In this document: in pieces, positions 1-6,390 of the stretch | How the letters are laid out: the number at the start of each line of letters is the position of its first letter | How positions within the stretch are numbered: the first letter of the stretch is position 1 | Source of the DNA: Lachnospiraceae bacterium UBA4380 | GTDB lineage: Bacteria > Bacillota > Clostridia > Lachnospirales > Lachnospiraceae | Assembly: GCA_002390025.1 (NCBI GenBank) | Contig: DGRU01000179.1 | Coordinates: 1 to 8,800, forward strand | Direction of reading: 5' to 3' | DNA: 8,800 bases | Made by a program: the position numbers and the translations under genes | The notes under the pieces: generated by a model | What the model was told of the DNA's origin: nothing | What the model saw: only the letters and a program-made list of their open reading frames with translations | Database searches by the model: none

Positions 1-136
1 CCAGGCAGGGCTGGGCCACGCCGGGAGTATAAGCCAGGGACAGATCTTCCTTGTCCTTGACCGGAACGCGGGAGACCACTTCGATCTTGCCCTTCCACTC
101 ACCGTGCAGTCTCAGAGACTCTTCTGCATAATTCAT
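1..136 (-). CDS. Malic enzyme, N-terminal fragment (gene runs off the left edge)
   Basis: Reading leftward from the ATG at 136, 45 codons are visible. They begin [20 protein letters not shown] and end in the segment [14 protein letters not shown]. The LSxAYTPGVAxxC block is the hallmark N-terminal motif of small bacterial malic enzymes, and its tyrosine (residue 36) is the family's catalytic Tyr. The family oxidatively decarboxylates malate to pyruvate and CO2 with NAD(P)+ in the cytoplasm; family members of this type are about 390 aa, so roughly 90% of the gene lies outside the window. The start is fixed by a strong AGGAGGA (149-143) placed 6 bases upstream of the ATG. NAD versus NADP preference cannot be judged, because the cofactor domain is not visible. 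The 5' leader contains inverted repeats described separately. Confidence 0.9.
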   Translation of the reverse strand, partial: MNYAEESLRLHGEWKGKIEVVSRVPVKDKEDLSLAYTPGVAQPCL

Positions 137-183
137 TAATAATCCTCCTAATTCTCTGTTTGTGCCCGCGGCATGACCGCACC

Positions 184-217
184 GGGAACTTCTTTCTCAT
201 ATTACAGCAAAGTTCCC
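184..217 (-). repeat. Inverted repeat in the malic enzyme leader
   Basis: The arms GGGAACTT (184-191) and AAGTTCCC (210-217) are perfectly complementary over 8 bp and enclose 18 bases. The repeat would lie in the 5' untranslated RNA of the malic enzyme if transcription starts near 243. It could form a hairpin or bind a regulator. No T-run follows, so an intrinsic terminator is unlikely. Confidence 0.4.
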
Positions 218-226
218 TGAACAGCA

Positions 227-238
227 ACTGCCGGCAGT
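227..238. promoter_or_regulatory. Perfect 12-bp palindrome, possible operator
   Basis: ACTGCCGGCAGT is a perfect 12-bp palindrome. It lies 12 bases downstream of the best minus-strand -10 candidate (255-250), overlapping the expected start region of the malic enzyme transcript, which is a common position for a repressor site. The regulator is unknown; the operator role is inference. Confidence 0.35.
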
Positions 239-249
239 ATCGAATAGAT

Positions 250-255
250 ATTATA
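250..255 (-). promoter_or_regulatory. Candidate -10 box of the malic enzyme promoter
   Basis: On the minus strand, positions 255-250 read TATAAT, the exact sigma-A -10 consensus. It sits about 114 bases upstream of the malic enzyme ATG. No good -35 hexamer is found at 16-18 bases spacing, so the call is weak; an activator-dependent promoter is possible. Confidence 0.3.
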
Positions 256-303
256 TACCCTTCCCCGGCAGATGGAATCAGTTTTGAAGTGATTTGTCTG
301 ATC

Positions 304-343
304 GATTTGCCGGAGATTTGCCGGAAAGAAAGCACCGGCAAAA
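304..343. repeat. Tandem 11-bp direct repeat plus inverted copy, possible operator
   Basis: GATTTGCCGGA occurs twice in immediate tandem (304-314, 315-325). An inverted copy of its core, CCGGCAAA, follows at 335-342, so TTTGCCGG (317-324) and CCGGCAAA could form an 8-bp hairpin with a 10-base loop. Two direct sites and one inverted site lie just upstream of the possible exonuclease -10 (371-376). This looks more like a multi-site protein-binding region than a coding or terminator element. Function is inferred from arrangement only. Confidence 0.35.
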
Positions 344-432
344 GAACTGGATGATCTGTAACTGCGGGCGTATACTGGTATGGGCAAAGCTTTGGAAATC
401 AGAGGATTGTTGCCCCCCGACCATATTCATTG

Positions 433-438
433 AAGGAG
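433..438 (+). promoter_or_regulatory. Ribosome binding site that decides the exonuclease start
   Basis: AAGGAG at 433-438 lies 6 bases before the GTG at 445. The longer open frame could begin at a TTG at 430, but that would put this Shine-Dalgarno sequence inside the coding region and leave the TTG without one. GTG 445 is therefore preferred. Confidence 0.75.
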
Positions 439-444
439 TGCAGA

Positions 445-1587
445 GTGGCAGATACACGTTTTATCGTCTTCGATGTGGAGACGCCGAACCGATACAATAA
501 CCGGATGAGTGCGATCGGAATCTCAGTAGTTGAGGGCGGGAAGATCGTGCGCAGTTTTTTCTCCTATGTGAATCCGGAGACATTTTTTGACAATTTCAAT
601 ACGATGCTCACCGGAATTGACGAGAGAACCGTTGCCTCAGCGCCTGCATTTCCGGAATTGTGGAAGACCATAGAGCCCATGTTCTCAAGCGGGATCCTTG
701 TCGCTCACAACGCGCTTTTTGATCTCGGTGTATTGAAAAAATGCCTGACGGATTACGGGATCAGCTGGAAGCCTTCAGCCGATTACTGCTGTACCGTGCA
801 GATCGGCCGCCGGCTGCTGCCCGGCATGCAGCACAAGCTCAACATCCTCTGTGACCACTACGGGATCCGCTTAAACCACCATCAGGCAGACAGCGACAGC
901 AGAGCTGCCGCCGAGATCCTCCTTCGATATATGGGCACAGGTGCCCGGATCGAAGACTTTGTAAAAAAATACAGATTAGGAGCCGCCTCGAATGCCGGGC
1001 GCAGGACAGGAGCCCCTGTCAATGCAGGGCGCAGAACCGGAGCTGTCTCAAATGCGGGGTATGAAACAGAATCTGCCCCGAATGCCGGGCGCAGGACAAC
1101 ATCTGCCCGCAATGCTCCTGCGGAGACCGGGACGCAATTAAAGGGAGATGCAGATTCCTGCAGATTCAGAACGGTCCGAAGAGAAGATTTTGACCTGCAG
1201 ACATATCTCAGCGAGAGTGAAGACATCAATATTCTGATCACGGCCTCCTATGATAAGGCTGCAGACAGCGGCAGGTATACAGGACTGCTGTGCTACAAAC
1301 AGCACCGGAAAATCATTGCAGAAACTGTGGAAAAAGCGAACAGCCCCAATCACACAATGATCATGGGGCTGTTCGACGGCGTCCGGAGGGTCAGGCTGAC
1401 CAATGTCAACATCTGCATGATCTCCGGCATCCACATCGGGCTGAAGGGGGCTCTGAGGGGCAGCGGCCTGTATGCCGGAGAATTGCGGGAATTAATGTCA
1501 CTGATTGAAAAACAGGGAAACACCTTCAGCAGTATCGCCATCACCAACGGATCTGCGGAAATCAAGAAGATTATTCAGATGGGGTGA
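445..1587 (+). CDS. DEDDh-family (DnaQ-like) 3'-5' exonuclease with repeat linker and unassigned C-terminal domain
   Basis: This 380-residue protein starts at GTG 445. Residues 5-165 form a DnaQ/RNase T-type exonuclease domain with all five DEDDh catalytic residues: D10 and E12 in FDVET, D93 in NALFDLGVL, and H146 with D151 in the HHQADSDSRAAAE segment. The family removes nucleotides from DNA or RNA 3' ends using two metal ions. Residues 183-232 are a low-complexity linker of five 10-residue repeats (NAGRRTG type). Residues 255-380 form a separate globular domain that I do not recognise with certainty. Its order of strands and helices resembles RNase HI, but no acidic residues stand at the expected catalytic positions. 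There is no BRCT, polymerase or helicase domain, so it is not PolC or DinG. The gene stands alone, divergent from malic enzyme and convergent with the large secreted protein. Substrate is unknown; a DNA repair or RNA processing role is inferred from the family. Confidence 0.85.
   Translation: MADTRFIVFDVETPNRYNNRMSAIGISVVEGGKIVRSFFSYVNPETFFDNFNTMLTGIDERTVASAPAFPELWKTIEPMFSSGILVAHNALFDLGVLKKCLTDYGISWKPSADYCCTVQIGRRLLPGMQHKLNILCDHYGIRLNHHQADSDSRAAAEILLRYMGTGARIEDFVKKYRLGAASNAGRRTGAPVNAGRRTGAVSNAGYETESAPNAGRRTTSARNAPAETGTQLKGDADSCRFRTVRREDFDLQTYLSESEDINILITASYDKAADSGRYTGLLCYKQHRKIIAETVEKANSPNHTMIMGLFDGVRRVRLTNVNICMISGIHIGLKGALRGSGLYAGELRELMSLIEKQGNTFSSIAITNGSAEIKKIIQMG
991..1140 (+). repeat. Five in-frame 30-bp tandem repeats in the exonuclease linker
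   Basis: Five consecutive units begin exactly every 30 bases at 991, 1021, 1051, 1081 and 1111, each starting AATGC. They encode NAGRRTGAPV, NAGRRTGAVS, NAGYETESAP, NAGRRTTSAR and NAPAETGTQL. Units 1, 2 and 4 are closest at the DNA level (AATGCmGGGCGCAGrAC); unit 5 is strongly diverged. The period is a multiple of three, so copy-number change keeps the frame. The repeats form a basic, flexible spacer between the exonuclease and the C-terminal domain. Confidence 0.9.
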
Positions 1588-1610
1588 AAATGTCCGTCTC
1601 CGCCCGTCAG

Positions 1611-1685
1611 GCAGGCAATCTCCGCAGTCCCGCAAATTCCGTATGAACCGTATGAAATAATAAAATTGTCTGTAATATTGCCTGC
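1611..1685. repeat. Widely spaced inverted repeat between convergent genes
   Basis: In the 102-base gap between the convergent stop codons, GCAGGCAAT (1611-1619) and ATTGCCTGC (1677-1685) are perfect 9-bp inverted arms separated by 57 bases. A tandem 9-bp repeat CCGTATGAA (1639-1656) lies inside the loop. The loop is long and no T-run follows an arm, so it is a poor intrinsic terminator on either strand. I find no better terminator in this gap. Confidence 0.3.
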
Positions 1686-1689
1686 AGCC

Positions 1690-4600
1690 TCAATCTGCTC
1701 CCCAATAACACTCTATGCAGGTCACTTTGTTGTCTTTTACCGTGACGTCCGCATATATTTCCTGCCCTTCGAGCAGATCTTTGCTGAAGCAGAGAAGCTC
1801 TTCGTCATCGTCGGGGTCCGAATACTCTGAATCATATGTCCAGCCCTGATCAGGCAGGACACTTTCGGCCTCCGCCTCTGTCATGCCGACCGCAAGTCCC
1901 TGAAAAGCGATGGTCCTGTCGCTGACCACGATATCCCACAGGGCTCTTTCATCCTGGAATCCCTCAAAGTTTTCAATGTAGGAAGATCCGTCGAAGAGTT
2001 TTGTTCCTTTGCGGTAATGGTAGAAAATATAATGGTCCCAGCCGTCTTCGTAGACTCCCTGTTTTTGTGTCAGTCCCAGATACTCTGCCGCATCCTCCAC
2101 ATTCATCAGGAGGATCTCATCTGTGATATTCGGAATTCCTTCCAGCGTCACGTCAGTATCTTCAGGATCTTCAGGATCATCCGGGACATCTTCGCCTTCT
2201 TCATCCCCTTCATCCGGCCGCGTGGTCTCTTTACTGCCGACAGCCACATTGATCGTGGCAGTGAAGCCTCCGTCTCTGGTAATGACATGCACTTTGGTCT
2301 CGCCGGCAGCACAGGCCTCCAGGCGGCACTGCAGACCGTCCGGAGTGATCTTCAGGACAGCTTCATCCTCGACCTGCCACTCGACAGTCTGGTCTGTCGC
2401 ATCCGCAGGCTTTACGGAAGCGTTTACGGTCACCTTGTCTCCGGGATCCATGGTCAGATCCCCGGAGTCAATCTGCACAGACTCCGCAGAAACGATGGTG
2501 TGGGGATCAAAGGGATTCATGGGGCTGCTGCCTTCCCGGTATTCCGCCAGGTTGGTCAGTCCGTCCCTGTCTTCATCACTGTCTGCTATGTTCTTCTCCG
2601 CTCCCGCATAAGGCCAGAGGGAATACTTGTCACAGTACCAGTCCGGGATTCCGTCCCCGTCCCTGTCAGCTGCGCCGCTGCGGACCTCAAGCACCTTGCT
2701 CAGATCTGAGACAGCACCGTCCTCCGCCACTGCCGCAAGCGCGATATAATAGTCCCTGTCACACTCAGGCAAGATGATCCTGCAGGAAGTTCCTTCCGCA
2801 TATCTCCTCTCCCTGACTGCGTCTTTGGGATTCCCGGCTGTAAAAGGCTTCTCACTGATATAAATGTCATAATACCTGCTGGCAGGATTGCCGTCTGTAA
2901 AGGACAGGACGCCACAGCCGTCGCGGCTTGTATCCTCAGTAAAGGCAAGGTCGGCAGGGGCCTTCAGAGAAGTCTTTGCCGCAGGCTTTGCCATGAGGAC
3001 ATAGGTGCCGTCGCCCTCATAATCACAGACGGCCGTCATGGTCAGATCCTGTTCAAAAGCAAGCTCCGTGGGGAGCTCTTTCCATGTTTTTCCATCAGAT
3101 TTGAACCAGGTGACAGATGCGAAGTTGATATCGCTCTCGGCAGAAGCCGCGGAGACAAGCTGTCCTTTGGCAGGTGCCTTGTTGGCGGACGTGATCTGAA
3201 CCGCATGGTTGACAGACACGTATTCTCCCTGTTCGCAGGCCTGGTCTATGTTGAGGAAGGTGTACTCATCCTCTTTTTCCGGTATCACAGAGCCCATGAC
3301 CGTCATGTCGCCGGACATAAACCCATATCCCTCCGGACTGTTAAAGGACCGCTCCAGGGTATAGGTATTGCCGACATAGCCGGCTCCGTCTCTGGCCACG
3401 ACCGTGAGCTCGCACTCTTTGCCGCGGGCAAGTTTTACTTCCGCCTGCCCGTCATTGACAGGGATCGGGGTCACCGTCGATCCGACATCTCCGGCAGAGG
3501 TCCTGGTATACAGATAAACGTCACTGCCCTTCTTCTGCCTGATCCCGATCCGTACATTTTCACCGGAAGGCCATGCCGTGATATCCGCCACCGGCTCTGC
3601 CGCCAGGGCCATCTCTTTATAAGCCTGCATACCTGCGGAAGCAGTGGTTTTCGTGCTGTGGTCTTTCCAGTTTGCCGGATCCGTCAGGTCCACGATATTG
3701 TCTTTTACGACGTTGCCGTCTTTATCCCTGATGACCAGAGCGGCATAGTCGTAATCCGCCCGCCTTCTGCTGTCCCTTTTCGTGTACTCTGCCTTGTACG
3801 GACTGGTATAAGTGAAAAATTGTTCCTCCGTCTTAGTATCGGTGGAAGCCCGGCTGTCCGTCCCGAACGTGATCTTCCCTGTCGTCAGCAGGTCCACAAG
3901 CGCATCCTCACAGGATTTTCCATAGTACATCCATTGGGAAGTTCTGTTCTGATCCGGTACCTCTGCAGATGCTTCTGTGATATATCTGTAATCGTCCGCA
4001 TCCGACATCTCCAGATCCTGGCGGACTTCTTCCATCATGCCCCTGAAGGGCGCATCCTTCGGCCTTTTACAATCAAGCCACTCATACTTATTCTTTTTTT
4101 CATTCCAGGAAAAATAATTGTACTCATCAAAAAGACTCAATAAATAATGACCCAGTTCATGAACGATCGCCTTGGAATACTTGTCCTCCTCAGCACTATA
4201 GCTTTCATCAAATGTATGATTCCAGGAATTATTGTAACTGCTTAATTGCACCCTCGGAAACTCTTTCTTCCCCGACTCAACATTGTCGAAGTTAAAGGCA
4301 AACAGCCACTTTTTATTTTCTGTAGCCGGATCCACAGGGCTGTTGGAATAGTATCCGCTCACATGTGCATTTGACCTGATCGAAATAGTACTTTTTTCAT
4401 CCTTAGCAGAGATGATCCTGATATCCGCCATCGCGGAAGTCGGGGCATTGGCATAATCATAGTTCCTGTCCTCACCGGGTGTGATATAGAAGTTCTCCCG
4501 GATGTTTGTGCGGAAAATATACCCCCTGTTGACCATCACATGACCGTCCGTCGCCTGGGCCAGATTCAGGGAAATATTGTTCATCAGATTTTTGACAGCT

Positions 4601-5847
4601 CTGTAATAGTCCTCCCCGTTCTCGTCTTCATCATAGGCGTAATAGCACAGAGACAGATCCACCAGGATCCGCGGCTCATGCAGGTGAAGGGTGAGGTCTC
4701 CGTTGGTGTGTCCGATGATTCCCTCCGCCAGGGCAAGCATCTGGTCCGAAAAATTACCGGACTTGATGTCGGTGTACTGGCCTCCGCCTGTTTTATACAG
4801 TTCCTCATAGGGCCCCTTTGCCCCGGAAGTCGTGATCACAGATGTGACAATGCCGTAATCCTTGAGCTGGTTTGCCACGTCCTTCAGGGAACCGTATCCG
4901 TGCGAATTGTCTGTTTTACAGCCTGCATCCGTGAGCACAAATGAAAATTTGTTGGCGGAACTCCTCCACTTCATATCGCTCTGGTGCAGCAGCATATCCA
5001 GAGCATCTATGGGGGTCTCATCATCGTCCCCGCCGCCGTTGACAGACAGCCTGTCCAGCTCCGCCTGCAGATCATCCACTTTCAGAAACCAGGGGGATCC
5101 GGAAGCATTATAATGCAGCTTTGTAGACCCTTCGCCGTCCTCCTTTATATCCCTGAATTCAATCACACTCATCCTGAGGTTCCTGCCCTGGTCCTCCAGG
5201 CTACGCGCAAAGGCCACAATGTTATTTTTTACCTGACGAATATAGGGAGACATGGAACCGGTCGTATCGATCACGAAGGCCAGATCCACGTCTTTTTTAT
5301 CTCCGAGAGGGAGCTTTGCCCCAAGCCAGTTTCCGTTAGAATCCAGGTTTTCCGAATGCAGTTCCACCTGGATTCGGTTGTCTGCGCCATCCCTGTAGAC
5401 CCGGAACAGGCGGTCACGGTAGTTCCGGACCTCTGAATCCATAAATTCCATTCCGTCGCTGTTGGCCACCTTCTTTTTGGCGGAGAATGTCAGCGTCGAC
5501 AGATACTCGTTCACTTTCTTTTCATCATCCCTGTACTCTTCAGGGATTGGGATCACACACTCTGCAATCCCGTCCTCTCCTGTTTCAAAAGAATCAACAA
5601 AGTTTACTGTCTCTCCTACCCTGCCGTCTCCCCGATAAACGCTCACCCGGGCTCCGCTGACAGGCACATCTTCCCCGCCGTCTGCCGGCGTTGCAGTCAC
5701 CGTCACTTTTACCGTTTTGGAATTCCTTTCCGATGTCTCCTCTGCATAGATTGGTGCAGACAGACCCGGTGCTGAGAAAATCCCTGCAGTAATAGCCAGA
5801 GAAGCCAACAGACCAACCAGCCTTTTCACACAAAAACTCATCTTCAT
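1690..5847 (-). CDS. Large secreted protein: VWA domain plus CLCA/M64-like HExxH zinc-peptidase motif, TSP3 and Big2 domains
   Basis: The 1385-residue product is predicted to be exported. Residues 1-35 are a signal peptide (K8 R9, hydrophobic 10-24, likely cleavage after IYA35). Residues 45-160 look like an Ig/transthyretin-type beta domain. Residues 186-375 are a von Willebrand A domain with metal-site residues D194-x-T196-x-S198, T278 and D307. A zinc-peptidase motif follows at 563-577, HELGHYLLSLFDEYN: ligands H563 and H567, catalytic E564, probable third ligand D574. Beta-rich segments occupy about 695-955, an FN3-like domain 961-1058, calcium-binding TSP3-type repeats 1061-1113 (DRDGDGIPD and a second Asp-rich loop), a Big2 domain 1118-1205, an acidic linker 1209-1232, and an unassigned domain 1237-1385. 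No LPXTG motif or C-terminal membrane segment is present, so it is probably released or held non-covalently. Binding and cleavage of an extracellular protein is inferred from the domains; the target is unknown. Confidence 0.85.
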   Translation of the reverse strand: MKMSFCVKRLVGLLASLAITAGIFSAPGLSAPIYAEETSERNSKTVKVTVTATPADGGEDVPVSGARVSVYRGDGRVGETVNFVDSFETGEDGIAECVIPIPEEYRDDEKKVNEYLSTLTFSAKKKVANSDGMEFMDSEVRNYRDRLFRVYRDGADNRIQVELHSENLDSNGNWLGAKLPLGDKKDVDLAFVIDTTGSMSPYIRQVKNNIVAFARSLEDQGRNLRMSVIEFRDIKEDGEGSTKLHYNASGSPWFLKVDDLQAELDRLSVNGGGDDDETPIDALDMLLHQSDMKWRSSANKFSFVLTDAGCKTDNSHGYGSLKDVANQLKDYGIVTSVITTSGAKGPYEELYKTGGGQYTDIKSGNFSDQMLALAEGIIGHTNGDLTLHLHEPRILVDLSLCYYAYDEDENGEDYYRAVKNLMNNISLNLAQATDGHVMVNRGYIFRTNIRENFYITPGEDRNYDYANAPTSAMADIRIISAKDEKSTISIRSNAHVSGYYSNSPVDPATENKKWLFAFNFDNVESGKKEFPRVQLSSYNNSWNHTFDESYSAEEDKYSKAIVHELGHYLLSLFDEYNYFSWNEKKNKYEWLDCKRPKDAPFRGMMEEVRQDLEMSDADDYRYITEASAEVPDQNRTSQWMYYGKSCEDALVDLLTTGKITFGTDSRASTDTKTEEQFFTYTSPYKAEYTKRDSRRRADYDYAALVIRDKDGNVVKDNIVDLTDPANWKDHSTKTTASAGMQAYKEMALAAEPVADITAWPSGENVRIGIRQKKGSDVYLYTRTSAGDVGSTVTPIPVNDGQAEVKLARGKECELTVVARDGAGYVGNTYTLERSFNSPEGYGFMSGDMTVMGSVIPEKEDEYTFLNIDQACEQGEYVSVNHAVQITSANKAPAKGQLVSAASAESDINFASVTWFKSDGKTWKELPTELAFEQDLTMTAVCDYEGDGTYVLMAKPAAKTSLKAPADLAFTEDTSRDGCGVLSFTDGNPASRYYDIYISEKPFTAGNPKDAVRERRYAEGTSCRIILPECDRDYYIALAAVAEDGAVSDLSKVLEVRSGAADRDGDGIPDWYCDKYSLWPYAGAEKNIADSDEDRDGLTNLAEYREGSSPMNPFDPHTIVSAESVQIDSGDLTMDPGDKVTVNASVKPADATDQTVEWQVEDEAVLKITPDGLQCRLEACAAGETKVHVITRDGGFTATINVAVGSKETTRPDEGDEEGEDVPDDPEDPEDTDVTLEGIPNITDEILLMNVEDAAEYLGLTQKQGVYEDGWDHYIFYHYRKGTKLFDGSSYIENFEGFQDERALWDIVVSDRTIAFQGLAVGMTEAEAESVLPDQGWTYDSEYSDPDDDEELLCFSKDLLEGQEIYADVTVKDNKVTCIECYWGAD

Positions 5848-5850
5848 ACT

Positions 5851-5859
5851 ATCACCTCC
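5851..5859 (-). promoter_or_regulatory. Strong ribosome binding site of the large secreted protein
   Basis: On the minus strand, 5859-5851 read GGAGGTGAT, fully complementary to the 16S rRNA tail. It ends 3 bases before the ATG at 5847 (GGAGG to ATG spacing 7). It selects this ATG over the in-frame ATG two codons later and predicts efficient translation. Confidence 0.85.
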
Positions 5860-6027
5860 AATTGCTCCGGTACTGCTTCCTGCTTCAACTTCAGCCTGAT
5901 CCTGATTCAGATTCCTGCCTTTTGCGCGGGTGCAGTCCGCGGGTCTTCAGATTCCTGTTCTTAAATGAATTGAAAGTATGTTCTTTCATCGCAAAAGGTT
6001 ATTGTAAGGTGATAATATAGTAGCACA

Positions 6028-6043
6028 GGAAGGTTTAACTTCC
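6028..6043. promoter_or_regulatory. Palindromic element near the possible promoter of the secreted-protein gene
   Basis: GGAAG (6028-6032) and CTTCC (6039-6043) flank six mostly A/T bases (GTTTAA). This short dyad sits just upstream, in the minus-strand sense, of the weak TATTAT -10 candidate. It could be a regulator site, but the arms are only 5 bp. Confidence 0.25.
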
Positions 6044-6189
6044 ATATAAAGTTAGTTGTTATGTCGCTTCGCCTTATTAATACTTGTGCTTGACGGTTGT
6101 TTCTCTAACAGCATGGTACAAGAGGCATTAAAGTTTATATTTCCATATATTGTTATTGTCATTTTTATGAATTCTATAGTATAAATCCA

Positions 6190-6231
6190 GCGCGTGCCTG
6201 CCGGGCTTATGATCAGCCCTGAGACACGCGC
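6190..6231 (-). terminator. GC-rich hairpin downstream of the glycosyltransferase, possible terminator
   Basis: The arms GCGCGTG (6190-6196) and CACGCGC (6225-6231) are perfect 7-bp complements. An inner pair GGGCT (6203-6207) and AGCCC (6215-6219) extends the structure above an internal loop. In the minus-strand direction it is followed by TGGATTTATACTAT, a weak T-rich tract. It lies 160 bases beyond the glycosyltransferase stop and about 340 bases before the large secreted-protein gene. A leaky terminator or an RNA leader structure are both possible. Confidence 0.4.
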
Positions 6232-6235
6232 CGCA

Positions 6236-6268
6236 AAATGAGTTTGTATGTGGTTGTATACTCATTTT
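6236..6268. repeat. AT-rich inverted repeat beside the GC-rich hairpin
   Basis: AAAATGAGT (6236-6244) and ACTCATTTT (6260-6268) are perfect 9-bp inverted arms with a 15-base loop; T6269-T6270 extend the T-run on the plus strand. The stem is weak because it is mostly A:T. Together with the neighbouring GC-rich hairpin it may form a bidirectional transcription barrier. Confidence 0.35.
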
Positions 6269-6390
6269 TTCACTTCAGATAAACAAATTTAGATTTTTAT
6301 CCATGTCCTGTCCCTCATGTCTGTGTGCATTTCCAAACCTCTTACTTATATCCTGCAGCAGGCGCAACACAAAACACACCCGGATGTCCC

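Larger units (their letters stand above)
137..444. other. Divergent intergenic region between malic enzyme and exonuclease
   Basis: This 308-base spacer contains no convincing gene; the short frames in it are unsupported by ribosome binding sites or recognisable products. It must hold the promoters of two divergent genes. It is unusually rich in TGCCGG/CCGGCA hexamers (229-234, 231-236, 265-270, 308-313, 319-324, 335-340), a palindrome and two inverted repeats, listed as separate entries. A possible plus-strand -10 for the exonuclease is TATACT at 371-376, without a good -35. Confidence 0.7.
5860..6390. other. Long AT-rich non-coding region upstream of the secreted-protein gene
   Basis: About 530 bases between the glycosyltransferase stop and the ribosome binding site of the large secreted protein show no credible gene, tRNA or CRISPR. 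The region holds a 12-bp direct repeat (TTCAGATTCCTG at 5906-5917 and 5946-5957), a 9-bp direct repeat (TTCCATATA at 6040-6048 and 6141-6149), an imperfect palindrome and two hairpins. A weak minus-strand -10 is possible at 6017-6012 (TATTAT), with no good -35; it would give a leader of about 150 bases. The promoter of the 1385-aa gene must lie here. Confidence 0.6.

Noticed and set aside
430..444. TTG start at 430 for the exonuclease
   Set aside because: The Shine-Dalgarno AAGGAG at 433-438 would lie inside the coding region. The GTG at 445 has ideal spacing and gives the usual short lead into the FDVET motif.
991..1140. The 30-bp repeats as a CRISPR array
   Set aside because: The units are directly adjacent without spacers, encode a continuous peptide in the exonuclease frame, and diverge from one another.
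1690..2000. Sortase or membrane anchor at the C-terminus of the large secreted protein
   Set aside because: No LPXTG-like motif, hydrophobic segment or basic tail is present; the protein ends in a soluble-looking strand and CYWGAD.
2509..2667. The Asp-rich repeats as a cellulosomal dockerin
   Set aside because: The spacing and the GIPDW and NLAEY flanks fit TSP3-type stalk repeats better than the paired F-hand loops of dockerins, and they are not at a terminus.
3205..4143. Long plus-strand open frame (312 codons) opposite the large secreted-protein gene, and others at 2017-2709, 4540-4944 and 4984-5436
   Set aside because: They lie wholly within the 1385-codon minus-strand gene, which has recognisable domains and a perfect ribosome binding site. 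Their products show no family motif and are Arg/His/Pro/Ile-rich, as expected of antisense shadows.
5860..6390. A hidden tRNA, riboswitch or small RNA gene in the long spacer
   Set aside because: No tRNA T-loop or anticodon arm pattern and no riboswitch core that I know could be found by eye; only the hairpins and repeats listed are supported.
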